Origin: Molossus alvarezi
Lineage: Eukaryota; Chordata; Mammalia; Chiroptera; Molossidae
Assembly (NCBI GenBank): GCA_037176705.1
Contig: JBAWUJ010000131.1
Location: 97,776 to 161,775, forward strand
Direction of reading: 5' to 3'
Length of the DNA: 64,000 nt
The notes under the pieces were generated by a model. That model searched no databases. It saw only the letters and a program-made list of their open reading frames with translations, and was not told where the DNA came from. The first letter of the stretch is position 1; every line of letters starts with the position of its first letter. Made by a program: the position numbers and the translations under genes. This document shows positions 1-11,676 of the stretch, in pieces.

Positions 1-1067
1 CCATCCTTATGTTGCCCAGCTTGGCGGCAGTTTCCATGAGTCGCACATTCTTTAGCTCCACCACTGCTGGTGGGGTAGCTGCTGCTCTGGGTGGTGTGAG
101 TGTCCCCAGGGCCATGCTAAAGGGCTGGGTGGGGAGTGGCAGACGTGGACTGTGGTGCAAGTGAGGGAGGGGTGGTTTCTGCTTCAGCGCTGGCTGATGG
201 AGTGTCGTTGTTCGCTTCCTCAGTGGGTCAGAGAGTGGGCAGCTTTGCCTCTGGGCTCGCTGGGTGACGGGCATGGTCTTTATAATTCTTGCCGATGGCA
301 GAACCTTTTCGCTTTTGGTAGCACTACACTCGAGGGCTAGAATGTCTGCTTACAGGCTCACTGGGTAGTAAACAGGGTCATTGCACTTCTCCTCTGATGA
401 CACAATGTCTTGGCTTGAGGTAGCACTGCACTTGAGGGCAAGTATCTTCATTTGCCGGCTCACTGGGAGGTAGGCAATGGCTCTGTAGATCTTCCCCGAT
501 AACAGCACCTCTGGGCTTGAGGTAGTGCTGCACTTTAGTGTTGGTTTCCTGGCTATCAGCTCGCAGGCTGGGAGGCAGTGTCTTTGTCATTCTCCCCCAG
601 AACAGCACCTCTTGGCTGGAGGTAGTGCTGCACTTTAAAATTAGTATTCTTGCTATCAGGCTCGCTGGTAGGTCAGCAGGGTCTTGTCATTCTTCCCCAA
701 TGGGAGAACCTCCTGGCTTGAGAGAGCACTGCAGTAGAAGTCAGGGGAAGGCAGGGGAACAGCCTGATTTTGTGGCTTTTCATTTCTTTCTTATTTGTAC
801 CTATTAACATGTGTGTTTTCATGATATGATTTAATTTCTTTGTGTTGACAGACTCCTAGGTGTTCTGCAGGTCAAGTGTAAGGTTTTTTATTTCTTCTGT
901 TACCTGGGGATCCAGGTCAGCCCCGCATGTCTCGATGTATGGCCCCAGGTTCTCTTTTTCATCCTCATTGACCCATAAGTTCATTATGATCGACTCTAGG
1001 GTTGGGCTTTGGTTTGCAGTTTACCGTCATTAGTTTTCTTAAAAGTATTATACTCCTGGATTTTGTT
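1..1067 (-). pseudogene. Decayed Smok-like kinase copy A (3' part)
   Basis: This is a degenerate copy of the C-terminal half of the intact kinase at 15136-16596, in the same orientation. The stretch 690-1060 follows 15510-15860 closely. It covers the region around the UBA domain and the end of the kinase C-lobe, including the segments matching 'ttctgttacctggggatcc' and 'tttaccgtcattag'. Positions 1-250 follow 15270-15490, the proline-rich C-terminal tail. Reading frames are broken by indels and substitutions. The copy enters from beyond the left window edge and stops near 1067, so the N-lobe is missing. Internally it carries about five tandem copies of a ~103-bp segment that is single in the intact gene. 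Known: Smok genes are multicopy and intronless in rodents. Inferred: this is a dead paralogue. Confidence 0.75.
225..745 (-). repeat. Tandem expansion of a ~103-bp kinase-tail segment
   Basis: Variants of 'cttgaggtagcactgcac' recur near 312, 416, 516, 616 and 719, giving spacings of about 100-105 bp. Each unit also carries a version of 'ggctcgctgggaggtaggc' and a '(g)tcattcttcccc' motif. The matching segment occurs once in the intact kinase (about 15490-15595). It encodes the linker just after the UBA domain. Confidence 0.75.
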
Positions 1068-1112
1068 TCTGCTAGGGGCATGTACCCTCCCCCCGCTAAA
1101 AAAAAAAATGAC
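1068..1112 (+). mobile_element. Short 5'-truncated SINE fragment
   Basis: The stretch 'gctaggggcatgtaccc' followed by an A-rich tract resembles the end of the tRNA-related body of the short Ves SINEs seen at 2467 and 31180. It sits at the end of kinase copy A. Confidence 0.45.
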
Positions 1113-1114
1113 TT

Positions 1115-1610
1115 TATAAGTTACCCCTGCTGGACTTTATTTTTTTATTAGTGGTTCTTCATCGATGGCCTAAGGCATGTACATTTTAGATAAAATCTGA
1201 CAATTCTTTCAGCCAGCCTCTTTCAGCCCTGGCTGTGGCCAGGGGAAGAGACTGGGACCTGTCATTATGGTGCCCATTTTGGAGGCAGTTTCCATGAGTC
1301 ATTTTTTTTTTTCCTTTTTCGGTATGTGCCCCTAGCCGGAACTGATCCCTGGACTTTCTGGTCCACAGGCAGACGCTCAACCGCTGAGCCAAACTGACTG
1401 CCCTGTGTTGCTTCTTTAGCTCCAGCTCTGCTGGTGGGGTAGCTGCAGCTGTGAGTGGTGTGCGTGTCCCTAGGGCCATGCTGGAGGGTTGGGTGGGGAG
1501 TGGCAGTTGTGGACTCTGGGCAGGTTGAGGAGTGTTGGTCCCTGCTTCAGCCCTGGCTGAGGGAGTGTTATTATCTTCCTAACTGGGTGAGAGGAGGATG
1601 TCCATGGTGG
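1115..1610 (-). pseudogene. Decayed Smok-like kinase copy B (extreme 3' end)
   Basis: This second degenerate copy covers only the C-terminal tail and 3' end of the kinase. The stretch 1140-1290 follows 15165-15300, including the shared 'ctgtggccaggggaagag'. The stretch 1405-1600 follows 15315-15480, including 'tagggccatgctgga'. It is interrupted by an antisense SINE at about 1298-1403. At about 1608 it gives way to an L1 3' tail. It lies directly beside copy A in the same orientation, as expected from tandem duplication followed by decay. Confidence 0.7.
1298..1403 (-). mobile_element. Ves SINE (short form) inside kinase copy B
   Basis: The body is antisense: a T-rich tract, then 'tatgtgcccctagc', then 'caaccgctgagccaaact'. 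Copy A at 30-55 lacks the insertion, so the SINE entered after the copies diverged. Confidence 0.85.
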
Positions 1611-1682
1611 CAAAGGGAAAACATCTGTAAAAAATAAATAAATTTGTAAAAATAATTAAAAAAAATAAAGTTATGAGCCATG
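1608..1682 (+). mobile_element. L1 3'-end tail
   Basis: The stretch 'ggcaaagggaaaacatctgt' followed by A-rich sequence matches the L1 3' terminus seen at 57784 ('gagaaacatctgtaac'). Confidence 0.5.
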
Positions 1683-2235
1683 ACAAAAAAAAACTTAATG
1701 GATTAAAATCACAGCAATTGTCTATATTGCAATTGTGTATCTCGAGATTTGGTCCTCAGCTATAATTGTGTGATCAGCCCGAAGTCAGCTCAAGGATTCT
1801 CCTTTTCCGCACAGCACCCAGTTGGAGATTCTCAGGGCTATTCAGGTGACAGGCTGAGAGTCAGGAGCATCCAGGATAGCTTCACTCATGTCTGGATCCT
1901 CAGCAGAAATGGCTAGAAAAGTCCCACAGCTCATCCAGCTGCCGAGGGCTCTAAGAGTTTGATTTTCAAGACACAAGAAGTAGAACTGCCAACCTCTTAA
2001 ATCCTCATCCAGAAAATGGGCTCAACATTGCTTTTGTATTTTATTGGTTCAATAGTCACAGAGCCCACCCGAATTCAAAAGCTTGGGATATACACACCAC
2101 ATCTCAATGGGAACACTGTCAAAGAACTCTGCCCATCTTTAATCTGCCACAGGCAATAACAATTGGAATGGGAGGGTGGCAAATCAAACATAAAACATAG
2201 AGGAAAAGTCACAGGACTTGACAACTGTTTAGATT
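1683..2235. other. Intergenic sequence, nothing recognised
   Basis: There is no long ORF, no clear repeat and no tandem structure. It is ordinary unique-looking mammalian sequence. Confidence 0.5.
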
Positions 2236-2425
2236 TATTCAATCATAAAGTATTTATTGAGCATCTCTTATGTGTCAGGCAATGTCACGGACACTGGGTG
2301 CACAGCAGTAAACAGGACAGATAGAAGTGAGCCTCCGTGGAGCTCATGTGCTCATGGGTTGGAGAGAAAGATGGCCCCACGGTTGTCAGGGTATGTACCT
2401 GGCACAGCATGGTGCTGCCGCTCTC
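2236..2425 (-). mobile_element. L2 LINE 3'-end fragment
   Basis: The antisense L2 tail signature is visible ('tatttattgagcatctctta', 'tgtgtcaggcaatgt', 'gtaaacaggacagata'). L2 is an ancient mammalian repeat. Confidence 0.7.
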
Positions 2426-2466
2426 AGAGAGAGGGCACCCAGGAGGCCCATTTAAATTCAGGTTTA

Positions 2467-2603
2467 TGCCCTGGCCAGTGTGGCTCACCGGGTGAGAGTT
2501 GGCCTGTGAACCAGAGAGTCCTGGGTTTGGTTCCCGCTAGGGGCACATACCACAATACATACATACATACATACATACATAAGTAAGTAAATAAATGAGT
2601 AAT
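2467..2603 (+). mobile_element. Ves SINE, short form, with TSD
   Basis: The head 'ccctggccagtgtggctcac' is followed by 'tcctgggtttggttcccgct' and a (CATA)n/A-rich tail. A 13-bp TSD, aaattcaggttta, flanks it perfectly at 2454-2466 and 2604-2616. Confidence 0.93.
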
Positions 2604-2616
2604 AAATTCAGGTTTA

Positions 2617-3514
2617 ATAACATATGAAGAAACTAAGTGTTCCATTCCGTGGCACTGCGGCTGTGATCACAACCGCAGGTGAGAGCCCTCCGTCTTCCAG
2701 CTCTTGAGGAAATGCAGGATTCTACTTTCACCACAGGCGGTGCCTGCCAGATTACAGAGGACAAGCCTGTAACAGCCTCGTAGATTTCCTGCCTGCCTTA
2801 GGCAGGAAAAGCATGAGGAATTATGGAAAAGCACCCAGTTCACCACCAATTATACTCCAGTCATCACAAGGGCTCTGGTATTGGAATTCACACTCAGACA
2901 CACTCAGCTTACTTCCCCCATGAGTTTAGTTTTGTTTTGTTTTGTTTTGTTTTGTTTTGTTTTGAGAACCTCTCCATTGACCCCCATTGTAAGGAAACAG
3001 AAGGTTCTGGCTTTAGGAAACTATTCTTGGGCCTTTGGAAAGTCAGATTAGTTTTGTTTCAAGGTAGACTCCAGTCCCCACAATACATTATTAGATTAAA
3101 CACAGAAGCACATCGCAGAGAGGGTGGTTTGTCATCTACACTAGTGCATCATGGGCTGCTTGAGCTCTGCTGTCTTCACTCTGGGATCCAGTCCTCTGGA
3201 AAATCATGACAGAACAGAACACTGTGTACTGGCTCCTAAAGAGTAGTTTTTGGTCAAGGAAGTCATGTGTGGCTAAGCGTGAAAGCAATAGGGTGAGAGA
3301 CTATAGTCCCTCCTCAGAGCAGCATAGTGACAATGTCTGAGCACTAATGCAAAATATCACCATAGAATCTACTCAGCCATCCCCACTGATTCCTCCTGAG
3401 TGCCTCATGGGGTGGGCTGGAGAGAGAAGCAGATTTTACTTCTCACTTTCTGCCCTTCTATATCATTTTAATGTTTTTCAAAAAGCGTGCATTATGTGTA
3501 ACTAAAAATACCTT
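2617..3514. other. Intergenic sequence with a (GTTTT)n tract
   Basis: No gene is recognised. A pentanucleotide (GTTTT)n tract occupies about 2927-2964. A 128-aa frame at 2823-3209 runs straight through that tract and shows no domain, so I do not call it coding. Confidence 0.55.
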
Positions 3515-3530
3515 TAGATAGTATTTACTT

Positions 3531-3755
3531 TCTCTTTTTGCATTTATCTTCAGATAGAGAAAGAGGGAGAGAGGGGAGCAAGACAGAGAGAGCAACATCA
3601 ACATGAGAGAGACACATCAACTAGTTGCCACGCACATAACCCAAACCAGGTCGGGACAAACTGCAACCAAGGTACATGCCCTTATTGGGACCCAAGTCCA
3701 GGACTGTCTGATCTGCAGGCTGACTCTCTAACCACTGAGCCAAAATGGCCAAGGC
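3531..3755 (-). mobile_element. Ves SINE, full length, with TSD
   Basis: It is antisense: a CT-rich tail region read as GA-rich, then 'gggacaaactgcaaccaagg', then 'ctaaccactgagcca'. A perfect 16-bp TSD, tagatagtatttactt, lies at 3515-3530 and 3756-3771. Confidence 0.93.
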
Positions 3756-3998
3756 TAGATAGTATTTACTTTTAACATTTTACTATGGAAAATTCAAACA
3801 TAAGCAAAAGAGAGAATTGTTTGATGATCCCCACCCTACCCCCACGACCTGTCACCCAGCTTTGAACAATTCTTACCTCCATTTTGTTTCAAAAATCACT
3901 CTATCCATGTCTCCCAGATTATTTTGAATAACTTTTAACATCATGTTATGTTATCTTAAATATACCAATATATATGTCCAAATGAAGATTCTATTAAA

Positions 3999-4159
3999 AG
4001 CCCTGGTCAGTTTAGATCAGTGGTTAGAGCCTCAGCCTGAAAACAAAAGGTCTCTGGTTTGATTCCTGGTCAAGGGCACATACCTAGGTGGGAGGTTAGA
4101 TCTCTGGCCTGGTGAAGGTCATACAGGAGGTAACTCATTAATGTGTCTCTCTCACATCA

Positions 4160-4206
<47 letters not shown>

Positions 4207-4300
4207 TCTCTCTCACTCTCTCCCTTGTCCTTTCCTCTCTTTTGAAAATCAATATAAAAAAAAAATATATATATATATATATTTTTTTTTCAAAAAAAGG
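3999..4300 (+). mobile_element. Ves SINE with long (TC)n tract
   Basis: The head 'ccctggtcagtttagatcag' is followed by 'gtttgattcctggtcaaggg'. A (TC)n microsatellite at about 4161-4220 has grown in the CT-rich tail, and the element ends in an A/T-rich tract near 4260-4290. Confidence 0.88.
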
Positions 4301-4304
4301 AAGA

Positions 4305-4620
4305 TCAGTGGGCGCTGGAGGGGTTAAAGATAATGGAGCACCAGGTGAAAATTTCTGTTTGTAATAGTTAGAACGCCCCTGCTACTTACAAACAGGTCTA
4401 TCACTGTGTCCCCCATGCTTTGGGGAGCATCAGTCACAACCAGCTGGAGCACTGAGTACTCGTGCCTCTGGAACACCTCCAGAATGGCAGAGTTCCTGAT
4501 CTTGTTCACAATGCTTACAGTGATTATTGAGGTGACCATATATCCCAGTAAAATTCCAGTCCAACTTTATACTGTTGTCCCAGCATAATCATTAATCACA
4601 TTCCCTTTTACACTCCAATG
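4305..4620 (+). repeat. Duplicated ~330-bp segment, copy 1
   Basis: This segment is similar to 5070-5425. Shared landmarks include 'gggttaaagataa', 'cctccagaatggcagagttc', 'cccagtaaaattccagtc' and 'actgttgtcccagcataatc'. Each copy directly follows a Ves SINE. The second half resembles an old interspersed repeat whose name I cannot fix. Confidence 0.7.
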
Positions 4621-4871
4621 TAAACCACATAATAAATGTGATTTTCCCTAAATTGTGTGATTCTATGTTTTAAATATCTTTTTGTCATGTCTTTTCCAGG
4701 GTCATATTCCAACATAATCTTTATAATCTTTATAATGAGACAAGACTGTAGGTATAAACAAAAGTAATATATGTATAACTACCATAATATTAAATTCCAG
4801 CCAAGTACCATTTGTCATTCAAAGGTTCAGATCCTGAGGTTTGTTCACTTTTTATTTAAAGAGGAAGATTA

Positions 4872-5062
4872 GTCCTGGCCAGTGTGGCTCAGTTGGTGGG
4901 GCATCTTCCGCTGCACCAAAAGGCTGCCAGTTTGAGTCCTGGTCAGGGAATGGGCCCGGTTTCTAGTAGATCCCCGGTAGGGGCATGGAGGAGACAGCCA
5001 ATCAATGGTTTGCTCATGTTGATTTTATTTTTTCTCTCTCTAAAAAACAATAAAAAGAAAAA
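4872..5062 (+). mobile_element. Ves SINE
   Basis: The head 'tcctggccagtgtggctcag' is followed by 'gtttgagtcctggtcaggg', a CT-rich stretch and an A-rich end ('aaacaataaaaagaaaaa'). Confidence 0.88.
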
Positions 5063-5069
5063 TTAGCAG

Positions 5070-5425
5070 CAGATTGAGAGGGTTAAAGATAACCTGGCAT
5101 CGAACCGAGAGTTTCCTTCATAACAATTAAAAATGCTAAATAGACTTGTGTGAACCTATATACTTAATCTTGATGACCTTGCTACTTACTAACATTTCTT
5201 ATGCTATTATGTCTCCCAAGCTTTGGGAACTATTGGTCTGAACCAGATCGGGCACACGGATTGAGTACTTGTGCCCTCCAAACAACCTCCAGAATGGCAG
5301 AGTTCACAATGTTCTTCATAATGTTTTACAGTGATTACCGAGGTGAGCACACATCCCAGTAAAATCCCAGTCTAACTCCATACTGTTGTCCCAGCATAAT
5401 CATTAATCACATTCCTTTTGACAGT
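5070..5425 (+). repeat. Duplicated ~330-bp segment, copy 2
   Basis: This is the partner of 4305-4620, with the same order of landmarks about 770-790 bp downstream. It has several small insertions and scattered substitutions, so the duplication is old. Confidence 0.7.
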
Positions 5426-5439
5426 GCATTGTGTCCTGA

Positions 5440-5600
5440 TGTGGGAGAGTTCACTATGTAGTCACCAGGCTGATCACCCACCCGTCCATCATTATCCGAG
5501 CACCTACTCTGGACCTGGCTCTGTGGTGATGACCTGAAATACAAAGGTGAGTAGGATAGTTCCCAGCCCCCAAAGAACTCAGGAATGAAGATCTGAGCGT
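5440..5600 (-). mobile_element. L2 LINE 3'-end fragment
   Basis: The antisense L2 tail is visible ('gagcacctactctggacctg', 'atacaaaggtgagtaggata'). Confidence 0.55.
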
Positions 5601-5989
5601 GGAGGAGAAGGGAACACTTTATGATGACAAAAGTGGTGAGAGTCACACCAGGCCTGTGCCATATGCTGTTGGGATCACAGGGAAGGAGGGCAGGTGATCA
5701 AGGGAGCACCGCAGGTGCCTCAGCGAAAAGGGCAACACGATCCGCTGATCAGTGACTGAGAACAATGAATCAGCTCCAGGGGCAGGTAGGTCTTTCCCTC
5801 TTAAAACACTGTATGAATTTGAGTTTCCAGGTGTTCAGGGAACTGTGTGGTAAGGATTAAATTGGGAAACACAGAGAGTTTTTAACTCATACTTCCTCAG
5901 AGGCTATGAGAAAACCTGCCTGCCTGGTGAATCTTGTTACATGTAGAGACAAGTAAAATGTTTGCAGAGGAAGAATCTTCTCCACAAAT

Positions 5990-6260
5990 TACTAGTATTA
6001 AAACATAAATCAGATCCTATTCCTCCTTGCTTAAAACCTTTAATGGGTTGATCTCTGATCTGAGCATAAAATCCACACTCCTTCCCATGGCCCACGAGCT
6101 CTGCCTTCATCTGCACCACCTCCTGCTGTCCTCGCACCAGCCCACTGCGCTCTGGCCACCCTGAAAAATGCCAAGTGCGACCCCACCTGAGCTCCTTTCT
6201 TGAGCTCTGCTGTCCCCTCTGCTGGACATGCTCCCCCAGTACTTTAAAAGTCGGACTTAT
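5990..6260 (+). mobile_element. L2 LINE fragment
   Basis: Sense L2 landmarks are 'cttaaaacctttaatgggtt', 'aaaatccacactccttccca' and 'ctgctgtcccctctgctgga'. The 126-aa frame on the other strand is a by-product. Confidence 0.65.
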
Positions 6261-6962
6261 GTGCAGGGAAAGCCCAGCTGAGAATGACACCAGCACAGAG
6301 GGGCTGAGAAGAGCCAAGAGTCAGGACGGTGATTCCTGCCGAGGTCACTGAGCACCCAGGCAATCGGCTGCACGAAGGTGGAGACTACCTGCTCCGCCCA
6401 CTGCTGTCCCTGGTGTCACCCACGTCTTACTGTTGGAGTTCCCATCAAAGAGCCCAAGGACTGCACACTACATGCTTCTCAGCCCACAGGATGCACAGCC
6501 CCAGTGCTCTGCAGGGGAAGGAAAGCAGAGTCTCCAATCAATACATCTTTCTGGATTATCAAGTTTATAACAAAGGTTAAGAGAACCAAACATTTTAATG
6601 AGAAGCCCCACAAACATGGGAGCAAATAAGAGCAAGAGAGGGAGAAGGACCCCTGGAAAAACAGTTAATGCTCTGAAGTTTCACCCAGGCAGGGGCCCAG
6701 GGGTTGATTAACAGGAAGGACAGCTTCTCGTTTTGACCTCCAGGGGCTTCACGCCATCCTCCAAACTCTGCAGAAACTTCTGACAACCATGGACATGCTG
6801 GAACCCAGCACACGGTCCTGAGGAACATGAAGATGGTGGAACTCAACACACGCTTCTGGTGACTGTGGAGATGGTGGAACTCAGCACATGCTTTTGATGA
6901 CCATGGGGATGCTGCAACTGAGAACATGCTTCTGACGACTGTGGAGATGGTGGAACTCAGGG

Positions 6963-7416
6963 AACTGGCCTGCTCTTATCACCAGGTCCTAAATAAATAA
7001 ACAAAAAGCCAACTATGAAGCTTTTAGAAGCAAACTGAGGAAGAACCAGCTGGACTAGTACTCCTCTAAATGAACTTGTCCTCTAAGCAAATTTGTTAGT
7101 TTTTTGAACTTATAAATAGAATGAATAGCAGAATAAAGTTTTGATGACCCAGTTTCCTTCCGCCTCAGCTTCCTCCCACCTCTGTTCCCTCCCACTTGTC
7201 ACTTATTGCCTCAACTTCTGTCCTTGCGTGGTTGCTCTCCCCCAAAACTAACAAGAAATGCCAGTTGCAGGAGTTTGTAACAAGCTTATAAAATAAAAAA
7301 GTAGCTAAATGTTGGGGCTGATCTCTGAGAACTCAAGATCATTCACTGGCTGGCTTTGCTCTCCATTTGGCTTTAATTTGGCTCTGGTGGTCCCTCGGTT
7401 CTCTCCCACCACAACA
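6963..7416 (+). repeat. LTR-derived array module 1
   Basis: It carries 'aaatttgttagttttttgaa', 'cccagtttccttccgcctca', an A/T-rich 'cttataaaataaaaaagtag' and ends 'ctctcccaccacaaca'. Flanking minisatellite blocks are about 6 monomers each. Confidence 0.75.
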
Positions 7417-7651
7417 CTCAGCACACTCCTCTGACGACCATGGAGATGCTGAAACTCAGCACATGCTTCTGATGACCGTGGAGATCCTGCAACTGAGAAC
7501 ACGCTTCTGACGACCGTGGAGATGCTGGAACTCAGCACATGCTTCTGATGACTGTGGAGATGCTGGAACTCAGCACACGCTTCTGATGACTGTGGAGATG
7601 CTGGAACTCAGAACATGCTTGTGACGACTGTGGAGATGGTGGAACGCAGGG

Positions 7652-8104
7652 CACTGGCCTACTCTTATCACCAGGTCCTGATTAAATAAACAAAAAGCCA
7701 ACTATGAAGCTTTTAGAAGCAGACTGAGGAAGAACCAGCTGGACTAGTACTCCTCTAAATGAACTTGTCCTCTAAGCAAATTTGTCAGTTTTTAGAAATT
7801 TGGAAATAAAATAAATAGCAGAATAAATGTTTGATGGCCCAGTTTCCTTCAGCCTCAGCTCCCTCCCACCTCTGTTTCCTCCTGCTTATCACTAACTGCC
7901 CCTGCTTCTGTCCTTACTTGCTTGCTCCCCCCAAAACTAACAAGAAATGCCAGTTGCAGGAGTTTGTAACAAGCCTATAAAATAAAAAAGTAGATGAAAG
8001 TTGGGGCTGATCTCTGAGAACTCAGGATCATTTGATGGCGGCTTTGCTCTCCATTTGGCTTTAGTTCGGCTCTGGTGGCCCCTCGGTTCTCTCCCACCAC
8101 ATCA
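7652..8104 (+). repeat. LTR-derived array module 2
   Basis: It has the same order of landmarks as module 1, with a closely similar 3' part ('gctctggtggcccctcggtt'). It is followed by about 4 monomers. Confidence 0.75.
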
Positions 8105-8263
8105 CTCAGCACACGCCTCTGACGACCGTGAAGATGCTGAAACTCAGCACATTCTTTGGATGACTGTGGAGATGCTGGAACTCAGCACATGTTCCTGATG
8201 ACCATGAAGATGGCGAAACTCAGTACATGCTTCTGACGACCGTGGAGATGGTGGAACGCAGGG

Positions 8264-8716
8264 AACTGGCCTGCTCTCATCACCAGGTCCTAATTAAAAA
8301 AAGAAAAACGCCAACTATGAAGCTTTTAGAAGCAAACTGAGGAAGTACCAGCTGGACTAGTACTCCTCTAAATGAATTTGTCCTCTAAGCAAATTTGTAA
8401 GTTTTTTGAACTTGCGAAATAGAATGAATAGCAGAATAAATGTTTGATGACCCAGTTCCCTTCTGCCTCAGCTCCCTCCCACCTCCATTCCCTCCCACTT
8501 ATTACTGACTCTGCTTCTGTCTTTGCTTGCTTGCTCTCCCCCAAAACTAACAAGAAATGCCAGTTGCAGGAGTTTGTAACAAGCCTATAAAATAAAAAAA
8601 GTAGCAGAAAGTCAGGGCTGATCTCTGAGAACTCGGGATCATTTGCCTGCTGACTTTGCTCTCCATTTGGCTTTAATTTGGCTCTGGTGGTCCCTTGATT
8701 CTCTCCCACCACAACA
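8264..8716 (+). repeat. LTR-derived array module 3
   Basis: It has the same landmarks and ends 'ctctcccaccacaaca'. It is followed by the shortest monomer block, about 3 units. Confidence 0.75.
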
Positions 8717-8835
8717 CTCAGCACAAGCCTGTGATGACCATGGAGATGCTGGAACTCAGCACACGCTTCTGATGACCATGGAGATGCGGAACTCAGCACA
8801 CGCTTCTGACGTACATGAAGATACTGGAACTCAGT

Positions 8836-9303
8836 GTTCTGGCCTGCTCTTATCACCTCATCCTGAATTAAATAAACCAAAGGCAAACGATGAAGTTTCA
8901 GAGGCAAACTGAGGCAGTCCAGTGGGCCTGGTGCTCCTCTAAATGAATTTTTCCTCTAAGAAAATTTGTTAGTTTTTAGAACTTAGAAAATAGAATGAAT
9001 AGCAGGATAGATGTATGAGGACCAGTTCACCCAGTTCCCTTCCACCCCAGCTCCCCCTCACCTCAGTTTTCTCCCACTTACCACCAACCGCCTCCATTTC
9101 TGTCCTTGCTTGCTTGCTCTCCCCCAAGGTCAACAAGAAATGCAAGTTGCACGAGCTTGTAACAAGCTCGCTATAAGATAAAAAAGTAGCTAAAATTCAA
9201 GGCTGATCTCCGAGAACTTGGGATCAGTCGCTGGCCCGTGTTGTTCTCTATTTGACTTTAATTTGGCTCTGGAGGTCTCTCAGGTTCACTCATGCCATGA
9301 CTC
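8836..9303 (+). repeat. LTR-derived array module 4
   Basis: This is a diverged type. It gains 'gttcacccagttcccttcca' and replaces the ending with 'actcatgccatgactctt'. It is followed by about 16 mixed monomers. Confidence 0.75.
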
Positions 9304-9916
9304 TTCGCACATGCTTTTGATGATCATGGAGATGCTTCATCTCACCACATGCCTCTGGTGACCCTGGGGATGCTGCAATTCAGCACATGCCTCTGGTGAC
9401 CCTGGGGATGCTGCAATTCAGCACATGCCTCTGGTGACCCTGGGGATGCTGCAATTCAGCACACGCTTCTGATGAGAGTGGACAGGGTGGAATTCAGCAC
9501 ATGCTAATGTTTTCAGTGGAGATGGTAGAATTCAGCACACACTTTTGATGACCGTGGAGATTGTGGAACTCAGCACAGGCCTCTGGCGACCCTGGATTTG
9601 CTGCAATGCAGCACAAGCCTCAGGCAACCCTGAAGATGCTGTAACTCAGCACAGGCCTCTGAAAACCCTGGAGATGCTGCAACTCAGCACAGTCCTCCGA
9701 TGACCCTGGTGATGCTGCAACTCAGCTTGTGCCTCAGGAGACCCTGGAGATGGTGCAACTCAGCACACGCTTCTGATGACAGTGAACATGGTGGAACTCA
9801 GGACACACTTATGTTGAAACCAGAGATGGTGGAATTCAGCACTCCTTCCTGATGACCACGGAGATGGTGTAACTCGGCACAAACTTCTGATAACCTCGCA
9901 GATGGTGGACCTCAGT

Positions 9917-10376
9917 GTACTGGCCTGCTCTTATCACCTCGTCCTGATTGAATAAACCAAAGGCCAACTATGGAGCTTTCAGAGGCAAACGGAGGCAATA
10001 CCAGCGGGCCTGGTGCTCCTTTAATGAATTTGTCCTCTAAGCAAATTTGTTAGTTTTTAGAGCTTAGAAAATAGAATGAATAGAAGGATAGATGTATGAG
10101 GACCCGGTTCCCTTCCACCCCAGCTCCCCCTCACCTCAATTTTCTCCTACGTACCACCATCCGCCTCTGCTTCTGTCCTTGCTTGCATGCTCTCCCTCAA
10201 GGTCAATAAGAAATGCAAGTGGCAAGAATTTGTAACAAGGCCACTATAAGATAAAAAAAAGTAACTAAAAGTCAAGGCTGATCTCTGAGAACTCGGGATC
10301 AGTCATCAGCCGGTTTTGTCTCTATTTGACTTTAGTTTGGCTCTGGTGGTCTCTCAGTTCTCTCATGCCATGACTC
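9917..10376 (+). repeat. LTR-derived array module 5
   Basis: It is of the module-4 type, with ending 'tctcatgccatgactctc'. It is followed by about 10 monomers. Confidence 0.75.
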
Positions 10377-10757
10377 TCAGCACACGCTTTTGATGACCAT
10401 GGAGATGCTTTAACTCAGCACATGCCTCTCACGACCCTGGGGTTGCTGCAACTCAGCACAGGCCTCGGCGACCCTGGGGATGCTGCAACTCAGCACATGC
10501 CTCGGAGACCCTGGAGATGCTGCAACTCAGCACAGGCCTCTGGTGCCCCTGGGGATGCTGCAACTCAGCACACACCTCTGGCAACGCGGGAGATGCTGCA
10601 AATCAGCAGACCCTTCTGATGACAGTGGACATGGTGGAACTCAGCACAACCTTCTGATGATCGTGGAGATGATGTAACTCAGGACACTCTTCTGACGACC
10701 ATGGAGATGGTGAACTCAGCACACACTTCTGAATACCGTGGAGATGGTGGGGCTCAG

Positions 10758-11214
10758 TGTACTGGCCTGCTCTTATCACCTCGTCCTAATTCAATAAACA
10801 AAAGGCCAACTATGAAGATTTCAGAGCCAAGTCAGGCAGTACCAGCGGACCTTAAATGAATTTGTCCTCTAAGCAAATTTATTAGTTTTTAGAACTTAGA
10901 AAATAGAATGAACAGCAGGATAGATACATGAGGACCCAGTTCACCCAGTTCCCTTCCACCCCAGCTCCCCCTCACCTCAGTTTTCTCCCACTTACCACCA
11001 ACCGCCTCTGCTTCTGTCCTTGCTTGCTTGCTCTCCCCCAAGGTCAACAAGAAATGCAAGTTGAAAGAGTTTGTACAAAGCCCACTATAAGATAAAAAAG
11101 TAGCTAAAAGTCAAGGCTGATCTCTGAGAACTGGGGATCAGTCGTCTGCTGGTTTTGCTCTCCATTTGACTTTCGTTTGGCTCTGGTGGTCTCTCAGTTC
11201 ATTCGTGCCCAACT
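10758..11214 (+). repeat. LTR-derived array module 6
   Basis: It is of the module-4 type, with 'gttcacccagttcccttcca' and ending 'attcgtgcccaactctc'. It is followed by about 12 monomers. Confidence 0.75.
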
Positions 11215-11676
11215 CTCAGCACATGCTTTTGATGACCATGAACATGCTTCAACTCAGCACATGCCTGTCATGACCCCGAGGATGCTGCAACTCAGCACAG
11301 GCCTCTGGCGCCCCCGAGGATGCTGCAACTCAGCACAGGCCTTTGGCAACCCCGAGGATGCTGCAACTCAGCACAGGCCTCTAGCAGCCCCGAGGATGCT
11401 GTAACTCAGCAAAGGCCTCTGGCAACCCCGAGGATGCTGTAACACAGCACAGGCCTTTGGTGACCCCGAGGATGCTGCAACTCAGCACAAACCTCTGGCA
11501 ACCCCCAGGATGCTGCAACTTGGCACAGGACTCTGGCGACCCTGGAGTTGGTGATACTCAGCACACGCCTCTGGCGACCATGGGATTGCTGCAACTCAAC
11601 AGATGCTTTTGAATACAGTGGACATAGTGTAACTCAGCACACGCTTCTTATGACCGTGGAGATGGTGGGCATCAGT

